Source of the DNA: Alphaproteobacteria bacterium
GTDB taxonomy: Bacteria; Pseudomonadota; Alphaproteobacteria; UBA2966
Length of the DNA: 64,000 nt
Direction: 5' to 3'
Assembly: GCA_018654745.1 (NCBI GenBank)
Contig: JABILA010000085.1
Location: forward strand, 1-64,000
Under the pieces are notes generated by a model. The model searched no databases and was not told the origin of the DNA. It worked only from the letters and a program-made list of their open reading frames with translations. The position numbers and the translations under genes are program-made. Below, piece by piece: positions 1-8,270 of this stretch; position 1 is the first letter of the stretch, and every line of letters starts with the position of its first letter.

Positions 1-601
1 ATTTGTAGCTGTGATTACGTACATCGAAAACAGGGTTTTTACATGTGTGGTTCACTCACCTAATACCCGATGTACTAATATTTGCCTGTGCCCCGCGAAG
101 AGCTTTTCCCTATATGCCTAAACTATTTGCCTGTGTTCCCTAAAATGTTGTTCATCTATTTATCGCTCATAGAATGAATGATCATATTTTAACCCGCTTC
201 ACTCTTCTTGTAGTAACATCTTTTATTCTCAACCAATCGTTCAGTCGCCAAAGACTGTTACAGTATTTATACAGTTCGTCAGAATACATCACAAAAGCAA
301 TGTTTCCTTGATGTCTATTTTAACTGTACAAGCATTATATCACAAAAAGTGTGCAGAATACTACTTTTATGTTCGTGATGTACTGTAAACACCACGATCA
401 GCGTTGCTTGTGTATGCACGTGAATCGTGACTGGATTCAGGTAAATCACCTCCTACAAGGTTCGTGACGAGCCAATCAAAACTGTACGGCCCCGTGTGGC
501 TCACTGAGCACCGTTGGCCTTATTGTGGGGCAAGGGTGCCGAGAGAGTGTGGTGAAAAACGTGGCTCAAGGGTGCCGACGCCTACAATCAACAGCTTGAA
601 C
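1..601. other. AT-rich left flank without a supported gene
   Basis: I see no credible gene here. The first 460 bases are visibly richer in A+T than the rest of the window. A 12-base sequence, tatttgcctgtg, occurs twice (79-90 and 124-135). Bases 480-600 are more GC-rich and carry the phrase caagggtgccga twice (about 531-542 and 568-579). A GTG-started frame at 464-778 has no ribosome-binding site and lies antisense to the integrase end, so I do not call it. Together with the integrase next to it, this looks like the end of an integrated element, but I could not identify an attachment site or a tRNA target. Confidence 0.5.
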
Positions 602-655
602 TTGTTCAACTTGTTCAACTTGTTCAACTTGTTCAACTTGTTCAACTTGTTCAAC
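602..655. repeat. 9-bp tandem repeat, six perfect copies
   Basis: Six exact head-to-tail copies of ttgttcaac run from 602 to 655, starting 13 bases beyond the integrase stop codon. A degenerate seventh unit (cttgaac) precedes them. On the integrase strand the unit reads gttgaacaa and, after two successive TAG stops at 670-668 and 667-665, it stays in the integrase reading frame and would encode Val-Glu-Gln repeats. The perfect copies suggest recent slippage, so copy number probably varies among relatives. Confidence 0.9.
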
Positions 656-667
656 ATATTCGTCCTA

Positions 668-1906
668 CTAAACTTTGTCGTCATGATTCATCTTCTCAAG
701 TATCGAGGGGCCCATAACACGCATTCCCAATTCTTCGGCATCAGGTTTCCCGTAAAATTGAGATATCATAGGGACTGAGGTTCCCATGTAATCCGCCAGA
801 TCGAAGATTTGAACGCCCGCAGTTATTTGTCGGTTCGCAAAATAGTGACGAAGGCTATAAAGAGAATTTTTCCGACCTTTGGAATCAACTTCAATTCCCA
901 ATCTCCGAAAAGCAATCTTGACATTTTGCGACCATAAATCACCGGCTGGTTTCCCATCGTATTTGACAAAAACATTGTTCGCCCCTTCGACTGGCCAGCC
1001 CAACTCAACAACAAGCTGCTTTATGCTCATAAAGAATTCATAAACCCCCGCATCTGAATGAACACCGCGAGAACGCTCTCTCTTAATAGTTCCCTTGCCC
1101 CTTGCCGTGATCATGCAACCCTTGCCATGTTTCTTGATGTCTTCCCAGCGCAAGTTTTTAAGTTCAATTGTTCGCAACCCTGTACGTCCCGCGATTCTCA
1201 CGAGCCAATGGACACACTGACGGGTGTAACGTGCTCTCTCGTCCAACTTCTTTTCCAGATGCCAAAATTCAAGAAGTTCTCTCAGTTCTCTAAACTGTTC
1301 AACAGTCAAAGCGCCCCTCTGCTCTTTTCGACCGATTGTTTTAGACCAGTCTGACGCTACCAGCGCACGATACAAACCTTCACGGATGACACCATTGTTC
1401 GCAAGATAGCCAAGAAACATTCCAAGAAGAGTTCCTTCGCTGGTCAGTACACCGTTGCTAATTCCTTTTTCCGCCCCTCTGCGATTGTTCATTCGCCGCC
1501 AGTCAATGTAATCGTGAAATTCGGACACTGTGATTGTGGTAACGTTTCTTGTTCCAAAAAATTCACTGAACCTGAGAATCTGATTTCGGACCAACGTCTT
1601 TCTATCCTTCGAAACTGCGCGTTTAAAGTACCAAGATTCGAAGTCATCCAGCTTATTTGCGATGGTCGTTTGAAAGACAGCCAGCCCTTCTTCTTCGCGC
1701 AACTCATAACGAGCAAGATGCATCAAAGCTTCCTGCGAAGCTTCTTCAAAGTTTTTGGTTTCAAGGTTTACGTATTTGTATTTCTGGCTTTTCTTAAGCC
1801 AGATTCGGGCGTGATATTCGTCACTTTCACCACCCGCAAGAAGCCGCTTTCCAATAGCGATTTGCTTGTTAATTTTGATGATCTCTCCAGCAAACCATCC
1901 GGCCAT
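668..1906 (-). CDS. Tyrosine recombinase / site-specific integrase
   Basis: A 412-residue phage-type integrase that would cut and rejoin DNA at attachment sites through a covalent phosphotyrosine. The N-terminal half (about residues 80-195) looks like a SAM-like core-binding domain. The C-terminal half is catalytic: box I GRTGLRTIEL with Arg245, box II YSLRHYF with Arg353, and the nucleophile in SQFYG at Tyr385. Two usual histidines are replaced (Tyr350 in HxxR, Thr376 in the MGTSVPMI segment). I recall the same MGTSV...Y pattern from an alphaproteobacterial integrase subfamily, so the protein may well be active. It is alone: no excisionase, relaxase or phage structural genes are visible. The start codon abuts a repeated motif at 1908-1976. 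Base composition around it is poorer in G+C than the downstream genes, which fits acquisition by transfer. Confidence 0.93.
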   Translation of the reverse strand: MAGWFAGEIIKINKQIAIGKRLLAGGESDEYHARIWLKKSQKYKYVNLETKNFEEASQEALMHLARYELREEEGLAVFQTTIANKLDDFESWYFKRAVSKDRKTLVRNQILRFSEFFGTRNVTTITVSEFHDYIDWRRMNNRRGAEKGISNGVLTSEGTLLGMFLGYLANNGVIREGLYRALVASDWSKTIGRKEQRGALTVEQFRELRELLEFWHLEKKLDERARYTRQCVHWLVRIAGRTGLRTIELKNLRWEDIKKHGKGCMITARGKGTIKRERSRGVHSDAGVYEFFMSIKQLVVELGWPVEGANNVFVKYDGKPAGDLWSQNVKIAFRRLGIEVDSKGRKNSLYSLRHYFANRQITAGVQIFDLADYMGTSVPMISQFYGKPDAEELGMRVMGPSILEKMNHDDKV

Positions 1907-1907
1907 C

Positions 1908-1976
1908 GTGTAACACTTCTGTAAGAGTCAGGGGTTCTAAGTTATTGACATTTCACAGTGTAACACTTTTGTAAGA
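1908..1976 (-). promoter_or_regulatory. Paired direct repeats at the integrase start (operator or arm sites)
   Basis: Two 19-base copies, gtgtaacactt(c/t)tgtaaga, lie at 1908-1926 and 1958-1976, exactly 50 bases apart. On the integrase strand each copy contains TTACA twice, 11 bases apart, so four TTACA motifs sit on nearly the same face of the helix. The first copy begins one base from the integrase ATG. Such helically phased repeats are typical of autoregulatory operators or of integrase arm-binding sites. Which of the two applies is not decidable from sequence. Confidence 0.65.
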
Positions 1977-2257
1977 CTATATATATTAAATTTTATTGTT
2001 TATTATCAATAATATATATTTTTATCATTATAGTGTAAATGTACTGGTATGACGCCATGGTGCGTAATCTTCCCTGAAAGTCGGTGTGAAAGCCGTACGG
2101 CTGTTGCAGTATGATTTGCGCCGATTTTTACCCCATTGGTGGCGCGGGTGCAATGCGGTGCCGTACCAGGGCCAGTTGGCTGGAAAATGACGCTGTGTTC
2201 CTGTAAAATTGATGGGCATCCAGAGGGCAACATCAGAAATGATCCCGGAGTGAGTAC
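1977..2257. other. Intergenic junction: AT-rich stretch then GC-rich leader of the kinase gene
   Basis: From 1977 to about 2040 the DNA is nearly pure A+T and contains an inverted repeat ttattg/caataa (1993-1998 and 2007-2012). Composition changes sharply near 2045, which I take as the edge of the integrated element. From 2045 to 2257 the DNA is GC-rich and able to fold, and ends with the ribosome-binding site ggag seven bases before the kinase ATG. No gene is evident in it. Confidence 0.5.
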
Positions 2258-3625
2258 ATGTCAGTAGAGCAGCCGTCTTTCGGGCGGTTTTCGGGGGAAT
2301 TTGTCGACCAAACCCTGGAACAGGAATTCCGATCAACGCATTTTAAATATCTGGCCCGTCGGGCGCGGGTGTTTTTCCTGATTGTAACCCTGACGACTTT
2401 CTCGACAGTGGCCCTGATTTCACAAAGTGTGCACATGGACTACAGCGCCTGGGAATCATCTTCAGGCCGTCTAGTCGTTTTCGTGTTCGCCCTGCTTTTT
2501 CTGGTGCTCAGCTTCCGGACAACCTCGGGCAAGCAGATCGACCAGATGGCTGCGGCCCTGTATTTCAGTCTGCTGGTGGTGGCCTGGCTGTATAGTACGG
2601 AAATCGAATCAACCCCGGTTGTCTTGATCACCCGAAATCTGATTACGGTCTTCCTGGGCTATATGATCCGGCCCACAAGGATGATTTATGTCGTCGGGAT
2701 CGGCGTGCTGCTATCGGTCTTTATGGTCTACGAAGTCATTTATGTGCATGAGGCAACCAGACCCGAGATCACTGCCGCCATCAGTTCTGTCATTGTCATC
2801 AACATCGTAGGTCATCATGTGGGCATGGTCAGCGACAGAAACTTGCGGGTCAATCACTTGCTGCATCAGCAGGCAGAGCGGCTGGCGATTGATGCAGAAG
2901 CATCCCGTGCGGCAGCGGTTAAGGCAAATAACTCCAAATCGGAATTTCTGGCGGCCCTGAACCACGAATTGCGAAACCCGCTGAATTCCGTCGTGGGTTT
3001 TTGCGAGGTTTTGAACCAGACATTTGACGAGCACACGACCGACATGCAGCGAGAATCTGTTGAATATATTTCATCTGCCGGAAAGCACATGACCGAGATC
3101 ACCGACCAGGTGCTGGATCTGGCACGCATGGAAAGCGGCCATATCGAGTTGAACCCGGAGAGCGTCAGTGTTGATGCTATGGTGAAGAACTGCGTCGGCC
3201 TGATCGACATCGAAGCCAAGGAACATCACCTGACATCTGAGATCGAGGTTCCGGCCCCCTCACCTGTTATCTGGGCAGATGCCACACGGGCGCGGCAGGT
3301 TCTGCTGAACCTGTTGACCAACGCTGTCAAATATAATCACGACGGTGGGCACATCACCGTCAAGGTACAGGAAGTTCCGCAGGCCATTCGTATCTCGGTA
3401 TCAGACACAGGCGAAGGTATCCCACCCGAACGATACGACGAATTGTTTGAACCCTTTAACCGGCTGGAAATGGAAAAGGGCAACATCAAGGGATCCGGTA
3501 TTGGTTTGTCCATTGCCCGGAAAATTGTCGAGGCCATGGCCGGCCGCATGGGTGTTGAAAGCGTTGTAGGAGAAGGTTCCACCTTCTGGTTCGAACTTCC
3601 ACTGCCTGTCGTAGAAACTGCTTAG
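2258..3625 (+). CDS. Membrane-bound sensor histidine kinase
   Basis: A 455-residue kinase with a membrane sensor part and a cytoplasmic kinase core. Residues about 35-190 hold five or six hydrophobic segments with little periplasmic sequence, so the signal is probably sensed in or near the membrane. A short coiled linker (200-225) leads to the dimerisation domain with the phosphorylatable His236 in NHELRNPLN. The ATP-binding domain shows the N box (Asn355 in NLLTNAVKYN), the G1 box DTGEGIP (383-389) and the G2 box GSGIGLS (412-418). There is no receiver domain, and no response regulator lies next to it, so the partner is elsewhere. The start is supported by GGAG seven bases upstream. It ends two bases from the convergent hydrolase gene. 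Confidence 0.93.
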   Translation: MSVEQPSFGRFSGEFVDQTLEQEFRSTHFKYLARRARVFFLIVTLTTFSTVALISQSVHMDYSAWESSSGRLVVFVFALLFLVLSFRTTSGKQIDQMAAALYFSLLVVAWLYSTEIESTPVVLITRNLITVFLGYMIRPTRMIYVVGIGVLLSVFMVYEVIYVHEATRPEITAAISSVIVINIVGHHVGMVSDRNLRVNHLLHQQAERLAIDAEASRAAAVKANNSKSEFLAALNHELRNPLNSVVGFCEVLNQTFDEHTTDMQRESVEYISSAGKHMTEITDQVLDLARMESGHIELNPESVSVDAMVKNCVGLIDIEAKEHHLTSEIEVPAPSPVIWADATRARQVLLNLLTNAVKYNHDGGHITVKVQEVPQAIRISVSDTGEGIPPERYDELFEPFNRLEMEKGNIKGSGIGLSIARKIVEAMAGRMGVESVVGEGSTFWFELPLPVVETA

Positions 3626-3626
3626 G

Positions 3627-4487
3627 CTAAACACCTTCCAGCCAGGTTGCGGCTTCACCCCATAGATTGTCGCGCAAGGGTTCCTTGAAAAAACCGAAAT
3701 GGCCAATGCTTTTCAATCCGGCATCGGCCGGGGCCAGATTGCGCCAGGTGATATCCGCCTTTTCAAATCGCCCGATGACACTTTGATGATAATCAGCCGA
3801 AACGTAGGTATCGTCCTTGAAACTGAAGGCCAGAATTGGTGCGTCGTAGCTGGCGTAACCGCTGAAATCAAGGCTTGGGTCCCCGAACAGATAATCCGGG
3901 TGTTTGCACCACAGTGACCATTGCAGGGCAACATTCCGCGGCAGGTCAGCCAGGCCCAGGCGTTTGCCGGGATAATGCCCCAGCAGATGTGTCAGGCCAG
4001 GCATCAAAATCATCCACATGAAGCGCAGGATTATTCGTTTGGGCAGATATTTCAGTCCGTGCCAGTGTCCATGATGACCACCAATGGCTGCAACTGCCAT
4101 AAATCCATCGATCAAATCGATATTGGGCACCAGTCCCATGGTTTGCCCACCGCTGGAATGCCCGATCGCCAGAAGCTTGTTGTCGGGCCACTGTGCCCTC
4201 GCCCACGCGAGAACGCCGGGCGCATCCAGACAGGCCCAGTCGCTCATGCGGGCCGAAAACCCTTTCAGACTTGCAGGTCGGGAGTCGCCATTTCCCCGCA
4301 CATCATAGGTCAGAACTTCAAAGCCCTTGTCCGCGAGAAAACCGGCAAAGGCGCGGTAATATTGTCGGGGAACACCCAGGGCGGCATTAATCACCACGGT
4401 ACGCTGCAATCGAGCAGTGGGTGCCGCCGGGAAATGTGTCGCCGCCAGCGAAAAGCCATCGGTTGCCGGTATAACAAGATCAGGCAT
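3627..4487 (-). CDS. Alpha/beta hydrolase (COG4757-like)
   Basis: A 286-residue cytoplasmic serine hydrolase of the alpha/beta fold. The nucleophile elbow is GHSSGG with Ser111. A DVRGNGDS segment (62-69) follows the second strand as in many family members, and the probable acid and histidine lie near SFKDD and IGHFGFF in the last third. There is no signal peptide. The overall pattern resembles the uncharacterised predicted hydrolases of COG4757, and the substrate is unknown. A perfect 16-base palindrome of MerR/LiuR type lies 42 bases upstream of the start, which hints at control together with branched-chain amino acid or acyl-CoA breakdown. It is downstream of the YbaK-like gene but separated by about 110 bases containing that palindrome. 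Confidence 0.85.
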   Translation of the reverse strand: MPDLVIPATDGFSLAATHFPAAPTARLQRTVVINAALGVPRQYYRAFAGFLADKGFEVLTYDVRGNGDSRPASLKGFSARMSDWACLDAPGVLAWARAQWPDNKLLAIGHSSGGQTMGLVPNIDLIDGFMAVAAIGGHHGHWHGLKYLPKRIILRFMWMILMPGLTHLLGHYPGKRLGLADLPRNVALQWSLWCKHPDYLFGDPSLDFSGYASYDAPILAFSFKDDTYVSADYHQSVIGRFEKADITWRNLAPADAGLKSIGHFGFFKEPLRDNLWGEAATWLEGV

Positions 4488-4528
4488 TTTCCCCCCGGGG
4501 TGAACTGTGTAGATAAGTTATGTAGTTA

Positions 4529-4544
4529 ACGTTTACGTAAACGT
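4529..4544. promoter_or_regulatory. Perfect palindrome, MerR/LiuR-like operator
   Basis: The 16-base sequence ACGTTTACGTAAACGT is a perfect palindrome, and the flanks extend the symmetry weakly (ttga on one side, taac on the other). It lies 42-57 bases upstream of the hydrolase start at 4487. It closely resembles the operators described for the MerR-family regulator LiuR, which controls isovaleryl-CoA and leucine degradation genes in proteobacteria. Assignment to that regulator is by memory of the consensus, and no regulator gene is in the window. Confidence 0.65.
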
Positions 4545-4598
4545 CAAGTTCCAGGGTTGATGGAAAAGGATGCCGAGGCACCGAAAGCATTCGCCAGA

Positions 4599-5126
4599 TC
4601 AGATTTGCGGAGGATCGTCCGGGATAAGCTTTGCCAGGTCCGGCACTATCTCACAGTTCCCGAGGCCCTGAAAATATGCAGGGTCAACGATCACCTTGCT
4701 GGCGCGGGTTCCACCTCCGAGGATGACGCGATCAAATTCCATCACCCTTGCATCGACCCAGACAGCCAGGCCATCAGGCAAGGCAATGGGTGTGACGCCG
4801 CCGATTTCCATGCCGGTATGCAAGCGGGTCTCCTCTGCCCCGGCAAAACTGGCCTTGCGAGCGCCCAGCTTCTTTCTGACAACCTTATTCACATCCAGCC
4901 GACAATTTGCCAATACAATACACAGGGCGTATTTCTCCTCGCCGGTCTTTGAGCGCACCAGGATAGCGTTGGCCGAGTTCGCAAGATCGTATCCATAGTG
5001 GGCGCAAAACTGTGCGGTATCAGCCAATGCCGGATCACAATCGATGATCTCGAAGGCGACACCGGCTGCCTCCAGTTCCTGACGAATGCGTTTTTCCATA
5101 TCCACGGCGATTGTCGTCTCAGTCAT
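4599..5126 (-). CDS. YbaK/EbsC-type aminoacyl-tRNA deacylase
   Basis: A 175-residue single-domain protein of the YbaK/ProX superfamily, whose members hydrolyse wrongly charged tRNAs such as Ala-tRNA(Pro) or Cys-tRNA(Pro). Recognisable features are the NKVVRKKLG segment holding the conserved lysine region, followed by the family hallmark GMEIGGVTPIALP (about residues 105-117) and a glycine-rich GGGTR turn near residue 138. Length matches free-standing family members. It starts nine bases after the hybrid kinase stop on the same strand, so the two may be co-transcribed, though a functional link is not obvious. The exact mischarged substrate cannot be read from sequence. Confidence 0.88.
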   Translation of the reverse strand: MTETTIAVDMEKRIRQELEAAGVAFEIIDCDPALADTAQFCAHYGYDLANSANAILVRSKTGEEKYALCIVLANCRLDVNKVVRKKLGARKASFAGAEETRLHTGMEIGGVTPIALPDGLAVWVDARVMEFDRVILGGGTRASKVIVDPAYFQGLGNCEIVPDLAKLIPDDPPQI

Positions 5127-5135
5127 CTGATATGC

Positions 5136-8117
5136 TTAACTTTCTGATTCGGACGCGCCTGCTGAAATGGCAGCCCTAACTGTCGCCAGCAAGTCTTCAT
5201 TGGTGGTCTGTGATTTGACCAGCACAGCCATGACATTTTCCGCCAATTCTCGCGTCGTCTCTTTTGCCGAAAAGATGATAACAGGTGTTGGTGCGCCGCT
5301 CTGCCCCGTCAGAAGTGGCAGCAGGTCTTCGCCTGAACCATCTGGCAAGGCGAGGTCCAGAATAACCAGATCAAAGGATTGCCGCTGCAGAAGACTTCTT
5401 GCCGAAGCGACAGAGCTTGCGGCCACACAATCACAAAAATCTTCCGCCAGGGCAGACAGAATAACCGAAACATCCGTATCGTCTTCAACATGCAGGACCC
5501 GTGGCTTTTCTGAGGCAACCCTTCGCACCCCTCGATTAATTGCAGCGGTCAACACGGCGGTATCGACCGGTTTGGCAATCCAGTCGACGACATTAACAGA
5601 GTTGCCATTTTGCAAAACTGCATTTTCCTCGGCGCTGGCGGACACAACAATGACCGGCAAATCCTTCGTATGATCCTCAGCCCGGATATCCCGCAGGAGG
5701 GAAATGCCATCTTGATCCGGCAGTTCCAGATCAAGCGTCATGGCTACATAAGTATGGGCCTCCAGCTTGCTTCTGGCTTCCGCCGCTGTAAAAGCCGTAT
5801 CTGTGGAAAAGCCATCATTGTGCAGCATGGCCGCCAGAATTCGGGAAACATCCCTGTCATCTTCACAGACAAGAATCCGGTCCCTGGCGATGCCTCTGTC
5901 TTCGCTTGCGGGTGCAGGCGAAAGTGCCGGGAGTTCAAAATAAAAAGTAGTGCCATGCCCTGGCTCGGAGGCGAAATCAATGACGCCATCGTGGTTGTTG
6001 ATGATCGCCTGGCAAATACTGAGGCCAAGACCGGTACCACCAATTTGGCGTGTGTCGGAAGAATCTGCTTGCGAGAAACGTTGGAATATCCTGTCGCGAA
6101 ATTCCTCCGGTATACCCGTTCCGTGATCGACAACAGAAACCCGCCAGGCATCGCCCTTTGGATCAAGCCGGACTTCAACGGTATCACTGTCACCGGAAAA
6201 CTTGGCCGCATTGGAAAGCAGATTGGCCAGAACCTGCATCAACCGGGCATGATCGCCAAAGACCTTCACCGGACCATCCGGAATCAAAAGATCGATCCGG
6301 ACATTGTGTTCGGCGGCATAAGTTTCGTGCGCCTTTGTGGCTTCTTCCACCAGTTGACCCAGATCCAGGTCAACCATGTTGAAGTCCATTTTACCTGCTT
6401 CAATTTTTTCGATATCGAGAATGTCGTTGATCAACAGAACCAGGCGTTCCGAGTTCTTGAAGGCGATTTCCAACATCGCTGTGAGTTTTTCCGGCAATTT
6501 GCCAACGATCCCGGACCGGATCAATCCGAGTGCCCCTTTGATGGACGCAAGCGGTGTGCGTAATTCGTGGCTGACGGTTGAGACAAATTCCGATTTCATC
6601 TTGTCGGCCAGCTTCTGTTCGGTGATGTCCCGCACCACACAGGTAAATTTGCGCTGCCCGGCAATCTTCATTTCGCTGATGCCGATATCCAGCGGAAATT
6701 CTTCCCCGCTACTTCGCAATCCCTGAATTTCCCGGCCAGCGCCAACAATCGTTATGTCGCCGATGCTTCGATAAATTCTGAGATATTCCTCATATTCATC
6801 GCACCAGGGTTGGGACAGCAAACCCCACAGTCTGGTTCCGATCAAATTGGCGCTGTCATAATCGAATATCTTCGTTGCAGCCGGATTAATTGATTCGATA
6901 ACGCCCTGATCATCAAATGTAATGATGCCGTCGACAACGGTTTCAACAACGGCACGAACCCGGGCTTCACTGACCAGGGCCCTTTGCGAAGCTTCTTTCA
7001 ATTCACCTGTGCGCTGATCGACCAGTATTTTGACCTGTCGGTTCTGTCTCGAAATTGTGGTGAAAAATACCGCGGTTAGCAGCGAAATAACCAAAATAGC
7101 GAGGGATGAGCCGGCAGCAGCTGTGTACCAGTTTGTAGCCAATCGGGTCACAGTGGGGCGGGCAACAAATTTCCAGGTGCGTCCACCAACACTTAAATCA
7201 TGATTAAAGACAATATTCTGCGTGGCAGCGTCATAATCCAGCTCCGGGGCTTTTTCAGTTCGGGACCGGGAGCTGTGCATGAAGATCAGCTCGTGCTTGT
7301 TTTCCGACCCTTCATCAAAAAGATAGAAATCAATTCCTGCCGGATCACGCACAGCCTCGCTGGCTGTTGATGAATTGAGGGCCGTATCAACCATGCGGCT
7401 TATGCGGAAAACACCAACTGCAAATCCGAGCAAATTCCCCCTGCGCAAGGCAACTGTGGATATGTCGGTATTGTTTCGAAAGACCGGCGAAAAGATCAGA
7501 ACGCCTGCCGGGTCTTTGGGTGATTGCACCAGATTGATCCGGGCGCTGGCGACGCTGGTGTTGCTATCCCTGGCCTGTTCCAGCGCCTTTAACCGGGCTG
7601 GATTGGTGCCAAGATCAAATCCCAGGGCACTTTCATTGCCGATATGGGGATAGATATAGAATACCGGAAAATATTCTGGTCGATCCCTACTCACCGGTCC
7701 CATTTTCTTGTCGGCCAGTTGTTGCCTAAAATGATAATTGAGAAACCCGTCCCGACGCGCGGCAGCTTCATAATAATCAATTTGCTTTACCGGCACACGC
7801 GGCACCCATTCCAGCGCCTGGTAAGCATGCTCCTGGGCGTCCCGACCGGAAATCTCAATCAACCGGTCAAAATCTTTTCGGTCCAGATCGGTTTGCAGCG
7901 TAATGTAGGCAACGAGGGTATTTACGATCGCCAGTTCGTTGATGATGCGGTTTTCAACAGCTGCAAAGCGCTGTGACGCATTATGTTCAAAATCCAGCGC
8001 GAACTTCGTCTTGCCGTATTCGAGAATCGCCAGATGCGAAACAACGGCAAACACAATACCAATAAAGCCGATAATATATGCTGGCGTATCTATCCGGTTC
8101 AGGATTTTCGTCAACAA
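5136..8117 (-). CDS. CHASE-domain hybrid histidine kinase with two receivers
   Basis: A 993-residue membrane sensor. A first membrane helix (13-33) and a second (332-356) enclose a periplasmic CHASE-type domain of about 290 residues, a fold that binds small ligands. A PAS domain (about 385-505) follows, then the dimerisation domain with His517 in SHELRTPL, the ATPase domain with HGTGIP and GGTGLGLS, and two receiver domains. The receivers have phosphoacceptors Asp796 (TLDLELPD) and Asp921 (ILDLALPD). Conserved lysines are at 849 and 968. There is no Hpt domain, so phosphate leaving the receivers needs an external Hpt protein. It is the first gene of a minus-strand run with the YbaK-like gene. 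The upstream 150 bases have no clear operator. Confidence 0.92.
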   Translation of the reverse strand: MLTKILNRIDTPAYIIGFIGIVFAVVSHLAILEYGKTKFALDFEHNASQRFAAVENRIINELAIVNTLVAYITLQTDLDRKDFDRLIEISGRDAQEHAYQALEWVPRVPVKQIDYYEAAARRDGFLNYHFRQQLADKKMGPVSRDRPEYFPVFYIYPHIGNESALGFDLGTNPARLKALEQARDSNTSVASARINLVQSPKDPAGVLIFSPVFRNNTDISTVALRRGNLLGFAVGVFRISRMVDTALNSSTASEAVRDPAGIDFYLFDEGSENKHELIFMHSSRSRTEKAPELDYDAATQNIVFNHDLSVGGRTWKFVARPTVTRLATNWYTAAAGSSLAILVISLLTAVFFTTISRQNRQVKILVDQRTGELKEASQRALVSEARVRAVVETVVDGIITFDDQGVIESINPAATKIFDYDSANLIGTRLWGLLSQPWCDEYEEYLRIYRSIGDITIVGAGREIQGLRSSGEEFPLDIGISEMKIAGQRKFTCVVRDITEQKLADKMKSEFVSTVSHELRTPLASIKGALGLIRSGIVGKLPEKLTAMLEIAFKNSERLVLLINDILDIEKIEAGKMDFNMVDLDLGQLVEEATKAHETYAAEHNVRIDLLIPDGPVKVFGDHARLMQVLANLLSNAAKFSGDSDTVEVRLDPKGDAWRVSVVDHGTGIPEEFRDRIFQRFSQADSSDTRQIGGTGLGLSICQAIINNHDGVIDFASEPGHGTTFYFELPALSPAPASEDRGIARDRILVCEDDRDVSRILAAMLHNDGFSTDTAFTAAEARSKLEAHTYVAMTLDLELPDQDGISLLRDIRAEDHTKDLPVIVVSASAEENAVLQNGNSVNVVDWIAKPVDTAVLTAAINRGVRRVASEKPRVLHVEDDTDVSVILSALAEDFCDCVAASSVASARSLLQRQSFDLVILDLALPDGSGEDLLPLLTGQSGAPTPVIIFSAKETTRELAENVMAVLVKSQTTNEDLLATVRAAISAGASESES

Positions 8118-8270
8118 TCAAACTCCAGCAAATCTCCACCCCTTTACCGGCTGCAATTACAAAACATTCAGTATTCTTATACCTTAAATTGGAAACTTAT
8201 GAGTGGTTGCAAATCCACATGGTTCAAATTTCCCCATTTTCCACAATTATCAAGCCCTGGCGTCCGTCAG

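Noticed and set aside
443-455. Sequence atcacctcct similar to the 3' end of 16S rRNA
   Set aside because: The bases before it do not match 16S rRNA, and there is no rRNA context; coincidental anti-Shine-Dalgarno.
602-655. CRISPR-like array
   Set aside because: The repeats are nine bases long with no spacers, and no cas genes are nearby.
464-778. Plus-strand open frame encoding Asn-Leu-Phe repeats antisense to the integrase end
   Set aside because: It starts at a GTG without a ribosome-binding site, and its repeats are just the 9-base tandem repeat read in another frame; no family resemblance.
2060-2230. Leader of the kinase gene with a GGTGtgAAagCC...GCaG-like stretch suggesting a cobalamin riboswitch
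   Set aside because: The core resemblance is partial; I could not find a convincing B12 box or the other conserved blocks in order, and a histidine kinase is not a usual target. A covariance-model search would settle it.
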